Positions 20,599 through 32,081 are shown, numbered from the stretch's first letter. The stretch is DNA of 64,000 nucleotides from Bursaphelenchus xylophilus (GCA_904066235.2 CAJFCV020000003.1:2914001-2978000), one strand, 5' to 3'. A program made the numbers and translations. The notes: generated by a model not told the origin, from the letters alone.

Positions 20599-22191
20599 CT
20601 TCCGGTAAGCTCCACAATCCTATCCCTTTATTCTTCCACAGAGTTATGAATAAATCTCAAAGTCTGTTGTCCTTTTACCATCCCAAAACCCCATATCCGA
20701 GATTTCTTCACTGCGGGCGTCGTATTTTGGTCCCCGAATATCCGCTGAAATCCCAGCCGGGAAAATCCGTTCGAATTGAAGAAGCCGATATTAGAGACCT
20801 TGAATTGATTCACGACTTCTGTTCCAAACATTTTGCCAAGCAAGAGCCACTTTGTCAATATTTTAGTATGTTTTTTAGAATTTTTTGAAATTAGACATGT
20901 CGAGCTGCGCCCAAATGTAAGATACAAATTTAATTCGGCATAAAAGTTGCCTTTCGGCTGATAGATACATTAGAATAGAAATATTTGTTACATTTTTCGA
21001 CTATTTTGTACGATGAAACGTGTTGCTTGACCGAAATTACAAAAATTGGAAATCACAGGCTGCGCCCGAAACTTTGAAAATTTTTTGGCGCTTGAAGTTG
21101 CGAAATGGCCTTAGGTCTCAGATGAGATATTTCTTCAAACCCATTATTATTTTTTGACTATGTTATGCAATGAAACCTGTTTTTCTCTTGAAAATTTTTG
21201 AAAAAATTGCTTTTTCTCAGAAGTCAAGAAATATGGTGATGTTCTACGAAAAAATCACGAACACGATCTCAAAAATGGATTTTCATGCATTGCCTTTGAC
21301 AATCATAACGATCAAATGGTCGGATTTTACACTTCCGGCCTAGAAATTATCGACCGAAATACGAGAATTCCCCCGCTGAAAATTCCAGAGGATTTTGGGC
21401 CAAGTAAGACGTTTTAAGGCCATAGATCATTATTTTTAAAGTCTTTGACGAAAACATCAAGCCATGGGGACCGGAATATCATGATGAAATTCTGATTGCA
21501 ACTTTGGTCAGCTATGTAGAGGAAATGATCCCGCATTTCTTGCCCAAAGTGGAGAAGCAGGCTGTGGTACATGGAGATTTGTGCTCAGTGGACCCCAAGT
21601 ATTATGGGTAAGCAACTTGAGGTTTTATGAGGATTTCGTGTGGATTTTTGATCCAAAAAATCATTTGCCTGAAAAAAATTTTTTCGATATTTTGGCCATG
21701 AAAGGTCTCTCCTTTATCTGAAATTTTGCCGCAAGTTTAGAATAGTCTCTTTTTAGGACGGATGTTATATTATTAGCTTGTTGTTAAAAAAAATCTTGTT
21801 TCATAGGTCAAAAATAAAAAAAAATCAATTTTTTCGATTTCGGGATGGAAAAAATCAGGGTTCGTTACAGATAGGAGGTATAATATTTTCACAAAATTTC
21901 CTACCTTACAGCAACAATCTGCTCGGCCCATTGATGATCCAAACCGTTCGACTTGCCTACGAATCCAAAGCCGCCTCTTATTTTTATGGTTGCGCCACTG
22001 CAGCCATCTCCTACAAATTCTTCAGCAACAGTGTCAGAAAAGAAGTGTGGTCGATCCCCTTGAAGGACGTCAAATTACATGGAAAACAAGTGTTCCCAGA
22101 GGGCAAAGCTCATGATGGCCATGATCGAATCCCATTGATGTTGGCAACTTTGGAAGACATGTTACATTCAAAGATTTTTCAGCAAATTTAA
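20588..22191 (+). CDS. GNAT-family N-acetyltransferase, copy C (GNN loop group)
   Basis: Exons 20588-20604, 20642-20865, 21221-21403, 21442-21607 and 21912-22191 encode 289 residues. The first exon is 17 nt (MLSIF plus split Arg) instead of 8 nt, but keeps the same phase. GNAT segments are diverged: VRIEEADIRDLELIHDF, CIAFDNHNDQMVGFYTSG, DLCSVDPKYYGNNLLGPLM and KEVWSIPLKDVKLHG. The loop is GNN as in B1. Relative to B1 exon 3 lacks one codon. Intron 3 (21404-21441) is 38 nt. Intron 2 has two GAGCTGCGCCC words in transcript orientation. AATAAA at about 22198. It is the most diverged copy, so substrate or activity may differ. Confidence 0.78.
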
Positions 22192-22344
22192 GAAGAAATA
22201 AAGAAATGTTTGAAGAAATGGGAGGATTTGTGTTTTTTCATTCATTTTGCGCATAGTAAGCAGAGCTAAGCGAAACAAAACGGTATATACAAAAAAGGTG
22301 TCAAGAAAGGGAGGCCTGACTTGGCTCTGGAACTAGGGTTCGGA

Positions 22345-22430
22345 CGGGGTATATACCCGGGTATATACTCGGGTATATACCCAAATACCCGAGAGGCCGG
22401 GTATTTTCGGGTATTTATGTGTATATTCAA
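22345..22430. repeat. GGGTATATACCC-rich low-complexity tract
   Basis: Repeated GGGTATATACCC and GGGTATTT words, partly palindromic, in the spacer after gene C. Confidence 0.7.
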
Positions 22431-22597
22431 AGTACTTTTGCATTCAAAAAATGTAAAAAAAGTCCACTTTTGTCAGAAAAAAAACAATAAATGTAGACTT
22501 TTTGTTGTAATTTGTTTTTTGCCGCTCAGAACTTCGTTATAATGTTGAAAATTACTTGGCCGGAGTCGGAAAATTAACGGGCAAAACTTCGAAATCT

Positions 22598-23803
22598 GGG
22601 GCCTGTTTCACTAACATAAAAATAAATAAAAGAGAAGTAGGGGGAGCGAGAGAGCATCGAAAACGCGTTTGCGAGCGAGAGAAACCGGACGAAAAGCAGA
22701 AGTAGCCTACTTTTGCGGGAGTGACTTTTTACGTCCAAAACCGCGGTTCGCGGCAGTATTTTGGCCATAACTTTTTGCTCAGTTAGTCTAGGAACACCCT
22801 TAAAAATTTACAATGAAGCTGACAGTTTCAGCTATCACCAAGATTATTTTCATTGCTGTGGTGCCAAAACCCGTCCTTAAAAAAATTGTAAAGTACGTGT
22901 GCTTTAATTTTTGAGAAAATCGACTAAATTTGAGCTTAAAATTCCCATAACTTGGGTAAAACTTTTCGGATTGAAACCCTCCAAAAAACAACACATAGAA
23001 TTTTTTAAGTAGTTTTAGACAATATGTGTTTTGAAGTCCTTTTATAGCCCGGTGGACCGCTAATTTTACAGTAGTACGGCCAACCATCTCGTTTTTTCTT
23101 GTTCGCGGAATAAAAACGAATTTTTCTCACCAATTATTACAAATTTCATATCAGTGTGTAGAGCCGTTTCTTAGCTACATTAAGTTTTTTGAGGGGTGGC
23201 GATATATCATAAACTGATAGAGTTACGGGCAATTAAATCAAGGTAACCTCCATTTTTGACAATAAAAAGTCGTTCCGAAAGGGGCGAACTTTTCCTCTTC
23301 CTTTGATTTGAGGGCTCTTTTTATGACAAAAATGGAGGTAAATTTGCCATAACTCAGTCATAATAAGACCTACAATTGGCCCTCTAAAAAAGCCTCATAG
23401 AAAAAAAGACGGACTATCGACTGGTATAAATTAAAGCGTCAACATTTTGAAATTGACCGAGAAATAAAACATTTCGTATCTTCAGTGTAAATGTACTCTG
23501 TACTTTAAGCTATATAGCTAATCTACTCTTGAAAATAAAACAACGAAATTTGGATATGTTGTAGTCTCAACCGTCAGCTTTATTTGGTTTTTTGAAGGGT
23601 GTTCCTATACCAATTGAGAAAAAAGTAAATGGCCAAAATTCTGCGGCCAACCCCGGTTTTTGGACGCAAAAAGTCACTCCGAAAGAAAAGTAGGCTACTT
23701 TTGCTTTTCGTCCGGTTTCTCTTGCTCGCAAACTCGTTTTCGATGCTCTCTCGCTCCCCCCTACTTCTCTTTTATTTATTTTTATGTTAGTGAAACAGGC
23801 CCC
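22598..23803. mobile_element. 1.2-kb element with long terminal inverted repeats
   Basis: Ends GGGGCCTGTTTCACTAACAT and its inverse; inverted similarity continues for about 190 bases (GGAGCGAGAGAGCATCGAAA at left mirrored at right). CTG occurs on both sides if the element is taken to start at GGGCCTG. A second, inner inverted pair (CCTCCATTTTTGACA / TGACAAAAATGGAGG) lies at about 23250-23340. It encodes nothing recognisable and fills the space between gene C and the phosphatase. Confidence 0.75.
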
Positions 23804-24019
23804 TGACTCCATATATTGGAAAGCTAAACTTTTTGAAGTACTAGTTTTGTTTGTTGTGGTTGAGAAAATAAAGAATATCACTCCAAACATGATTAGGCAA
23901 ATGAATAAGCCGCCCAATTATTCACTAACGACTTTAAAATAAAATAAAATTCAAATTTTTTAAATAATCTTTTTATAACTGAAATGTCCTATAAATCCAA
24001 GATAATCCACAATCAATAT

Positions 24020-27000
24020 TCAATTGGCATTTCGATATTTTCTGTACTCGGCAAAGAAGGCATCACAGAGCGGTTTGAAGGCCGCAGACTTCCTTCTGAG
24101 GAAGACGACGCACGCAAAAGCGATGAAAACATATTGGGCCTCGGTCTGGACGGCTTGACAACGCTGGGAACGGATTTGTTTGACGGTCTCGAAAATCTGG
24201 AAAATAAAAAAAAAAATTGAAAAAAAAAATTTTTTTTTAATTTAAAAAAAATGAAATTTTCCCTCCAAAAAATTCCAAAAATAAAAAATAATATTTTTGA
24301 AATTTCCTAACAAATTTTAAAAAATTAAGAAAAAATAAAAAATTCTCTCAAAAAATCCCAAAAATCCCTACCGTTGTCTCGATTCCTCTCATCAGTCTCT
24401 GGCAAACCGAATCAATCGCAATGATCGTTCCAGTCCGTCCAATTCCAGCCGAACAATGGATCAGAACCTGGCCTTGTGGCAAAACCTCCAGCAATCGCAG
24501 AGCGGGCGATGCATTCTTCGGGACAGAGCGGTCCGGCCAATCAGTCATCTGATAAATTTTGGCAATCACCGAGCTCGCATTATATCCGTCTGGAAGCACC
24601 TCCAAAGTGTAGGTCATCATTCCGTGCTCCGTTTCGGCCTGAAAAATAAATTTTAGGTCAGAAAGAATTTTAAAAAAAATACTTTTAAAATTTTTTTGCT
24701 ACTTGGCGTGTATACTTTGCCGCTTATTCTAAGTCATTATTGAGTTTCTAGAGGGTACCAAGAAAATTTTTTTTATCAAAAAAATTCTGTCGGGAAAATA
24801 ATGAGCAAAATGTCGCATCAAAAATTGCATCGCCGCCGAGAAAATGAATTGTTTCGCCGCAAAATTAAATTGCTTTTAACTTCAACGACACCATTGGCGC
24901 AGCGACACGCTCATTATTTTCCCGACAGACTGATAAAAAATCAAATTTTTATATTATATTTTTCTGACTTAAAAACCCCTGTATTTTCCAAAAATCGCTA
25001 ATCAAAACTTTCATATATATAGTATCACAGTCATCTATTCTAAAGTTTCTACAAGCATTTACAAAGTCCCGATAAAAAAATTTTTTTTTTGAAAAAATCA
25101 GCTTGTCGCCCCTTACCATTTTTTCCAAGTTTTCTCAAAAACCTTTCTAAAAAAGCGGCCGGAAAAATTGCTAGCGACAATTCCGACCTCCTCAATCCCC
25201 CAACTCCACCTGTATTTACCCAACTCCACCCTCCAATTCCTCTAAAAAACCCGCCTTTTTGCAGTCCACTTCCATGACTCCGTACTGTTCGCTCTTGCCC
25301 GGAGTCATCGGGAAATACTGGGCGCACTTGGCCTTGTTGTCCTCCACAACCTTGCACAACATCACAATCGTGCCCACGTTCAGCTGATAGACCATCCGCC
25401 AGAAGTCGGCGACCGTCGCGTCGGTGGGGCCTTGAGCCGCGATATAATTCCTCTCGGCGCCATCAATGACGACCGTATTCGCGTGGATGTAATCCCCGTC
25501 CGGCGGTACGTTAAAAGTCAAGACGACTCGCGTGGGATCGGTGCAGAAGACGTCGCGGTACCGGTTCTTGGACTTGTTGGCCAAAAAGGCGTCGGTTTTG
25601 TAGTCGGGCGATTGGATTCCCTTGAGGGCAGCGAATTCTTGACGGAGACCTTCTACGCCTGAAAACGAGCCGTCTTTAGATACAAATTCTAATTTTATTT
25701 AAAAGTTATTTTCGACCTCTTAGACGACTATTCTCCTTATTTTTTAAAGTTTTTAAAATTTCGAGGTTTTCGTGTTGGGACCCAAAAACAAAAAATATGA
25801 TGTGTATAAAACACACCGTAAATATGACTGCAAAAGAAATGAAATAAAAAAGATATTATACACTCAGCATTTCCCTCACACCCCAGCTCTCATTGATAAA
25901 ATTTCCAAACTTTTAATTTTCAGGTTTTCCTGTTGGGACCAAAAATTGAAAAAGATAACTTCTACGGAGAACCCTGCATTGAGTTTTCGAAAATTTTTCA
26001 TTTTTTCGTGGTATTTCGTTTTCGAGAAAAAATCCAAAACTCCTACAAACGTATTTTACAAAAAAAAATTACTCTTGCTATCCTTTTTCCCACCTACCCA
26101 GTTTGACCAATCCGCTCAGAAAGGCGTCGATTCCCTTCTCCACCGGAAGTGGCAGGTTGCTTCTGTTTGGGGTCGTTGCGCGGGAGCCTGAAGTCTCATC
26201 TGAGCAATCCGCAGGGGGCGCGCGATCTCTGGCGGTACCACTGCGCCGTCTCTGAAACACCGATGGTTTCGTATGTCAAATTGTGAACAAAATCAACTAA
26301 TTTGTGTAAGACTCTAAAAAATTCTTGGCAATCGCTACAGACTCTAACATCTCGTTTTTTTCAGTTTTTTGCACTTTCATGTTTTCGTGGTGGGACCAAA
26401 AAATAGAAAATTGGAGGAAACGAAAAGATGATTAGCCAAAAAATATACGTAATCTAAATTGTGAGGCCGTTTGATACCAACTTTTTGGATTGTTTACAAT
26501 TTCAGGTTTTCGTGGCGGGACCCAAAAATTTTCCAAAAAAAGTAACAGTAATGGTAGATGCAAAAAAATTACAAAATTAGACGTTAAAATGGTATAAATT
26601 CCTTAAAAGTTAAATTTCAGGAAAAAGTTCCTTATTCTGGCCACAACAAAGGTACTCTGCGAACTGCGCCCAAGCTTGGGAACTAAAGTTAGGAAAAAGG
26701 CTTCGACCTAGCTGCCACTGAATTACTGTAATAGCTCTGTAGTTTTAAGGGTACCTACAAAGGCTATGACGATTCATTTAGTTCTATACGGAGGCAATAA
26801 GTTCAGTGCCGGCCATGTTTCATCGTATAAAGTGTGAAATCGCAGGCTGCAGCCATTTTTGAAGGGTAAGGTGGTACGTAAAAAAGAAGGTACCTCACTA
26901 ACTATATCCACTGTCTGGGCATTGACAACGATGAATTGAGCCTGCACGCCAAATTTGGGCCAATTCTGACTAGTTTCCGCAAAGTTATAAGTTGTGGCCA

Positions 27001-27243
27001 GAATAAGGAACTTTTACCAAATTTCAGATAATTTACGAGCAATTTTTTATGCACTTTTCAAGTTTTCGTGTCAAGGCCCAATCCTCGAAATTTCCAAAAT
27101 TTTCCAAATTAAATCCCCTCAAAACCTACAACAGTGCCCTTCCTGGAAATCGCCCGCCTCTTGACTTGGCTGTTGCTGCCGCTGCTACTGGTCTGCTCCC
27201 GACTCTCGCGCTCCTCACCACTCGCGAAGCCAGACTTCTTCAT
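24020..27243 (-). CDS. Protein tyrosine phosphatase, single catalytic domain
   Basis: Exons (reverse) 27130-27243, 26098-26251, 25255-25658, 24372-24638 and 24020-24196 give 371 residues. A Ser/Arg/Lys-rich N-terminus (1-80) precedes one classical PTP domain: KNRY phosphotyrosine loop (120-123), NYIAAQGP, WPD loop (258-260), signature HCSAGIGRTG with Cys286 and Arg292, and the Gln loop VQTEAQY (330, 334). All catalytic residues are present, so it should dephosphorylate phosphotyrosine; no signal peptide or membrane helix is seen, so cytosolic. Small PTPs of this kind are numerous in nematodes. The exon 3-4 join keeps frame only with a GC donor (AAG/GC). Introns hold MITEs and a repeated GTTTTCGTGGTGGGACC word. 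Confidence 0.87.
24784..24935. mobile_element. TCGGGAAAATAATGAGC family, copy in phosphatase intron 3
   Basis: Well-preserved inverted ends CTGTCGGGAAAATAATGAGC and GCTCATTATTTTCCCGACAG. The interior includes GTCGCATCAAAAATTGCATC, also seen at 34064-34204. Confidence 0.8.
25764..27081 (+). repeat. Dispersed GTTTTCGTGGTGGGACC words in phosphatase introns
   Basis: Five copies, all on the + strand (antisense to the gene), at about 25764, 25921, 26380, 26504 and 27060, in introns 1 and 2. Variants: GGTTTTCGTGTTGGGACCC, GGTTTTCCTGTTGGGACC, GTTTTCGTGGCGGGACCC. No copies were noticed elsewhere in the window. Confidence 0.65.
26621..27018. mobile_element. 400-bp MITE, AAAGTTCCTTATTTTGGCC family, copy 2, 9-bp target duplication
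   Basis: Ends AAAAAGTTCCTTATTCTGGC and GCCAGAATAAGGAACTTTTA. AAATTTCAG occurs directly on both sides (26612-26620 and 27019-27027), a 9-bp duplication as made by Mutator-like transposition. Inverted relative to the copy at 7214-7614. In intron 1 of the phosphatase. Confidence 0.82.
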
Positions 27244-27513
27244 CCTTGATTATGGTACCGGATTTTTTTGCAAGAAGAAAAAACGTCCGCACCGCTCCAC
27301 TGCTAACAGGAGGAAAGGGAGAGAAATGAAATTTCCAGTTTACGTGGAAAATAATTTTCGCATTTGAAAAAAAATATGCAAATTTCGTGAGAATTTTATG
27401 CAATTTTTTTGGAAAAATCCTGTGAAAAAATTACTTTTGATCTATTCTTCGCTAACTTTACCTAAAAAGAGCAGAATTTGACGGCATCGTCATTTTTTGA
27501 TGCTGATATTCGG

Positions 27514-29908
27514 GGACAACGCAATGGCTGTCCCCAAATTTATACCATTCTGTCCCCAAATTTCCCCATTCTGTCCCCAACGACCTGTCCCCAAATAGGA
27601 GTTCGGAATCTGTCCCCAAAATATTCCGAATATGTCCCCAAACACAAAAATTAGTGTAGGGTCCATGTTTCGGGGTAGTAATAACACTTCGGGCTAAAAA
27701 ATTTGAAAATTCAAATTGGTGATTACGTAATAAGCAAAAGTTCAAAACTTTTGGGTAAAAATCGGATATAGGGGTAATCGAGGATGCTGATTTTGAAAAT
27801 GATATTCATTTTACATGATTTTAACTTTTTTCTTAAGTAGTAGTGTAAAGTAGTAACTTTTGAAAATTTTAGACGAGATGTCGAGTTATAGGTAATCGAA
27901 GATGCTGATTTTGAAAATGATATTCATTTTACATGATTTTAACTTTTTTCTTAAGTAGTAGTGTAAAGTAGTAACTTTTGAAAATTTTAGACGAGATGTC
28001 GATTTATAGGTAATCGAAGATGCTGATTTTGAAAATGATATTCATTCTTCATGATTTTGACTTTTTTCTTAAGTAGTAGTGTAAAGTAGTCACTTTTGAA
28101 AATTTTAGACGAGATGTCGATTTATAGGTAATCGACACCGCGGATTTCAAAAACAGTACCAGTTTTTTTTATGATTGTAACTTTTTCCTTAAATAGTACT
28201 GTAAAGTATTAATTTTTGAGATTTTTTGAATTGGTAGGGTTTATGGGTGCTGATTCCAGAATAAGATTCCTGATGAGTTGTGCATTAAAGTTGTGATTTC
28301 TTTGTTTTTATTTTATTTTTTTGATGAATCGTTAGCTAAGTACAAGGTATGTGTTATTGTTGATTCAAAAACTGTGTTCATCTTCTGTAGTTTTTATTCA
28401 CTTCCAATCTGTTGGCAGAAGAATTTTTGCTCAGAATTTTCTGTCAAACCTGGCATAGCGGCAGGCTATCCCAAGCCAAACAATTTTATAGCAGAAAAAT
28501 TTCTGTCAAACCCCGCCCATTTTGGCGCGCTCGATGAAGAGCAGAAGCAATACCGTTGATGACTCGAAGTAATAATCGCATGAAAAAACAATCCTTTTGG
28601 ATAATGATAATAGTTTAGCATTAAAAAAAAAAAAAAACACAATAAAAATTTAAAATATTTTACAAATATTTTCAACTCCTTCAGGTCCGTGTGATATCAC
28701 CTAAAACAATATCTGCCTAATTGCAATAAATCGGTAGAGAAAACGTTGAAACAGCAAATAACTTGTGTAAATTTAACCTATTCTTGTACGGACAACGTCA
28801 CAAAATAGTACGGTTGTTTTTTTTTTCTTTTTATGACAAAAAATTTTTAAAATATAACTATGTTGTCTAAAGAGAAGTATTTTTAAATTTCAAAAAGTTT
28901 TTTTGCTAATTTAAGTTCTTTGAGCAACATCGTGTTATTATCCAACAGGATTGTTTTTCATGCGATTATTACTTCGAGTCATCAACGGTATTGCTTCTGC
29001 TCTTCATCGAGCGCGCCAAAATGGGCGGGGTTTGACAGAAATTTTTCTGCTATAAAATTGTTTGGCTTGGGATAGCCTGCCGCTATGCCAGGTTTGACAG
29101 AAAATTCTGAGCAAAAATTCTTCTGCCAACAGATTGGAAGTGAATAAAAACTACAGAAGATGAACACAGTTTTTGAATCAACAATAACACATACCTTGTA
29201 CTTAGCTAACGATTCATCAAAAAAATAAAATAAAAACAAAGAAATCACAACTTTAATGCACAACTCATCAGGAATCTTATTCTGGAATCAGCACCCATAA
29301 ACCCTACCAATTCAAAAAATCTCAAAAATTAATACTTTACAGTACTATTTAAGGAAAAAGTTACAATCATAAAAAAACTGGTACTGTTTTTGAAATCCGC
29401 GGTGTCGATTACCTATAAATCGACATCTCGTCTAAAATTTTCAAAAGTGACTACTTTACACTACTACTTAAGAAAAAAGTCAAAATCATGAAGAATGAAT
29501 ATCATTTTCAAAATCAGCATCTTCGATTACCTATAACTCGACATCTCGTCTAAAATTTTCAAAAGTTACTACTTTACACTACTACTTAAGAAAAAAGTTA
29601 AAATCATGTAAAATGAATATCATTTTCAAAATCAGCATCCTCGATTACCCCTATATCCGATTTTTACCCAAAAGTTTTGAACTTTTGCTTATTACGTAAT
29701 CACCAATTTGAATTTTCAAATTTTTTAGCCCGAAGTGTTATTACTACCCCGAAACATGGACCCTACACTAATTTTTGTGTTTGGGGACATATTCGGAATA
29801 TTTTGGGGACAGATTCCGAACTCCTATTTGGGGACAGGTCGTTGGGGACAGAATGGGGAAATTTGGGGACAGAATGGTATAAATTTGGGGACAGCTTAAC
29901 AATTATCC
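27514..29908. mobile_element. 2.4-kb foldback element with 9-bp target duplication
   Basis: Nearly identical inverted arms (about 27527-28608 and 28933-29895) enclose a 0.3-kb centre. GATATTCGG flanks both sides (27505-27513, 29909-29917), consistent with a 9-bp target duplication and a Mutator-like mechanism. Each outer end carries about six TGTCCCCAAA words, possible binding sites. The left arm has three 118-bp units (27773-28126); the right arm has two. The same 93-codon open frame appears in both arms only because they mirror each other; it shows no domain. It lies between the phosphatase start and gene D. Confidence 0.87.
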
Positions 29909-30063
29909 GATATTCGGCCACACTAACGGTTATCGCCCGTCCCACAACCAGAACATTCACTGCCAAATCGATTTTGGCATTCTGTTTCAACCGCTGTAAC
30001 TGTTCGAGTACCTGCTAATTGATGCTTTGCGGATGTAATTACACGTAATTCGCTATTTTTACA

Positions 30064-30145
30064 TGTGCTTTGTGACCTTCTGTATATCAGATTTATATAT
30101 GACCTTCTGTATATCATTTGTGACCTTCTGTATATCAGATTTATA
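30064..30145. repeat. Short tandem repeat, GTGACCTTCTGTATATCA
   Basis: Three adjacent copies of GACCTTCTGTATATCAGATT-type sequence of roughly 27 bases. Confidence 0.8.
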
Positions 30146-30542
30146 ATATTATATCTGATTTCTCCGATATCTGTTTCTTTGACACCTTTATTTATTGTTA
30201 TTAAAGATTAGTTATTCATTCATTTTATAGAAAATGAACGAAGAGTGTTAGATTATACTGTCCAGACTTTGTTGTCAAAGAAAAAATGTAAAAAACATCG
30301 TATATTTGAAAAGAACAGTGCTTTATTTACTAAATTTCAACATTTTAATTCGCCATCTTCCTGGCTTTCCCAAAAAAAAACAAACAAAATCCTGCAGAAG
30401 TGGGCGGAGCCTATATCAAATTAAGGTAATTTTTTTTATTCCAGAAAGAGTTTAGCTAAAGCTAGGGCGCAACTCAAAATTCCACGAATTTCACTCTCAA
30501 CCCGCTCAAAATGACTTTAGCCGGACAATAAAAAAAATCTAT

Positions 30543-32081
30543 TTATTTGCCCTCAGAAAGCTTGGCATAATACTCTGAATTAACGACATCTTCGATTTTC
30601 CCGATATTCAGAGTGATCCGATCATTTCCATCATGCAAGACCCCATCGCCATAGATCTGTTGGCCATCAAACTTGTAGTCCTTGTACTTCATGCTCCAGA
30701 CTTCATGAAGGCCCAACAATGGATTCATATGAACCGTAGCGGCGGCTGTGGCAGTGGCATAATAATACTGGACTAGATTGTCTTTGAGGATCTCTTTGGC
30801 TCCTTCGACGATCAAAGCGGTGACCAGGTGATTTCTGAACTCGGGAATTTTATTATAGATAGTTCGAGGCAAGGGTATTTTTAAAAAATTAAAGTTTAGA
30901 TCGCCTTAGGGCTTTTGGATAAACTACAAATTATTCCCTTATGTCCCAAAAAGCAAGGAAACTTGCCCATTGTACTTTTTATTGACAGATCCCATTTCTC
31001 CATGCGCCACAACATGTCTCTCGGCCGGCGGAAGAAAATGAGGACACAAACTGGCCGCGTAGTTGATTGTAGTCACCGTTCGGATCTCCGGTTGCTCAGA
31101 GAGTCTAATATTTTTTGCATATTGTTTGGACACTAAAAAAATCGATAATTCTTGTAAAAATGGCCAAAACTCAGCAGCTTGCATTGAAAAAGGGTGACTT
31201 TTTTGATAAAACCCACTTTAAAACCCCTCGAAAAATCATTTTCGTAAAAATTCCGTCATTGTAAAATCAAAAAATCCCGTTTCTAAAACCTCAACTCACA
31301 ATCTCCCAAATCCGTGTAGCCCTCTTTGGGTGGGGTATTTGAATTTTTATCGAATAATTCGAGCCAAACCAAGTTGTATCCAATCATTTGGTCTCCATCG
31401 AAGGCCAATGTGGTGTATGGGAAATGGACACAGACCTCTAAGAGGTCGCTGAGAACTTCATCCAGCAATCTTTTGGGAGAGCATTCTGAGAAAATGACAA
31501 TAATTGGGGAAAAATAAAATTGTTGATTGTGAAAAAAATAGTTTTTATGGTCAAAGTTTTGCCAAAAGATCTTGTTTTTGCCTTAAAATTTTTTAATAAT
31601 TTTTATAATTGATCATTGAGTCATGCCTGCAGATTGCTATAAAATAAATTCTTTGCTTCAAATCGCCTAAAAAGCCCCCAATTTCAGCAAAACATCGAGT
31701 TTCTGCAATAAAATTATTCGTAATAGGCCTTTGACGCTTTAAAAGTCTTTTTGGAACTCACTATTCGCGACCATTACTGGTTCTTCGACAGCGAAATTTT
31801 CCTTCAAATATTGCTTCATCATCGGCAAATCACTGTATTCAGCCACTTCAATACTGACCGTCTTTCCCTTCGTCGTTTTCAATGGATAATTTGGGACGAG
31901 AACTTGACGGCCTGGCTTTTGCAGAGGGCTAGCGCGGCTGAGTTGGCGGGCTGAGCCAAAAATTGATAAAGAAAGACGGGAGGGTCTAAAATGAGGTAAA
32001 TCTGTATAAAATTGAATGGAATTTTGCATGGATCGGGCTTAAAAATTTGGGAAAAATAGTTGATGCCGCTTACCGTAACAT
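30543..32081 (-). CDS. GNAT-family N-acetyltransferase, copy D (GNH loop)
   Basis: Exons (reverse) 32074-32081, 31762-31985, 31300-31485, 30967-31132 and 30543-30834 give 291 residues. Exon 1 is ATGTTACG. The N-terminus MLRPSRLSLSIFGSARQLSR is a strong presequence candidate. GNAT segments: VSIEVAEYSDLPMMKQY, HFPYTTLAFDGDQMIGYNLV, GEMGSVNKKYNGNHLVTALI, LHEVWSMKYKDYKFDG. The loop ends in His rather than Gly. The donor of exon 4 is AATGG/GCAAGT, a GC donor; sisters have GT at this place. The C-terminus (GVLHDGNDRITLNIGKIEDV) groups it with B1. One AGGGCGCAACTC word follows the stop. It is separated from the main cluster by the phosphatase and the foldback element. Confidence 0.82.

Noticed and set aside
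28278..28559. 93-codon open frame, identical to one at 28982-29263 on the other strand
   Set aside because: The two are the mirrored arms of the foldback element. Identity reflects arm duplication, and no domain or splice context is present.
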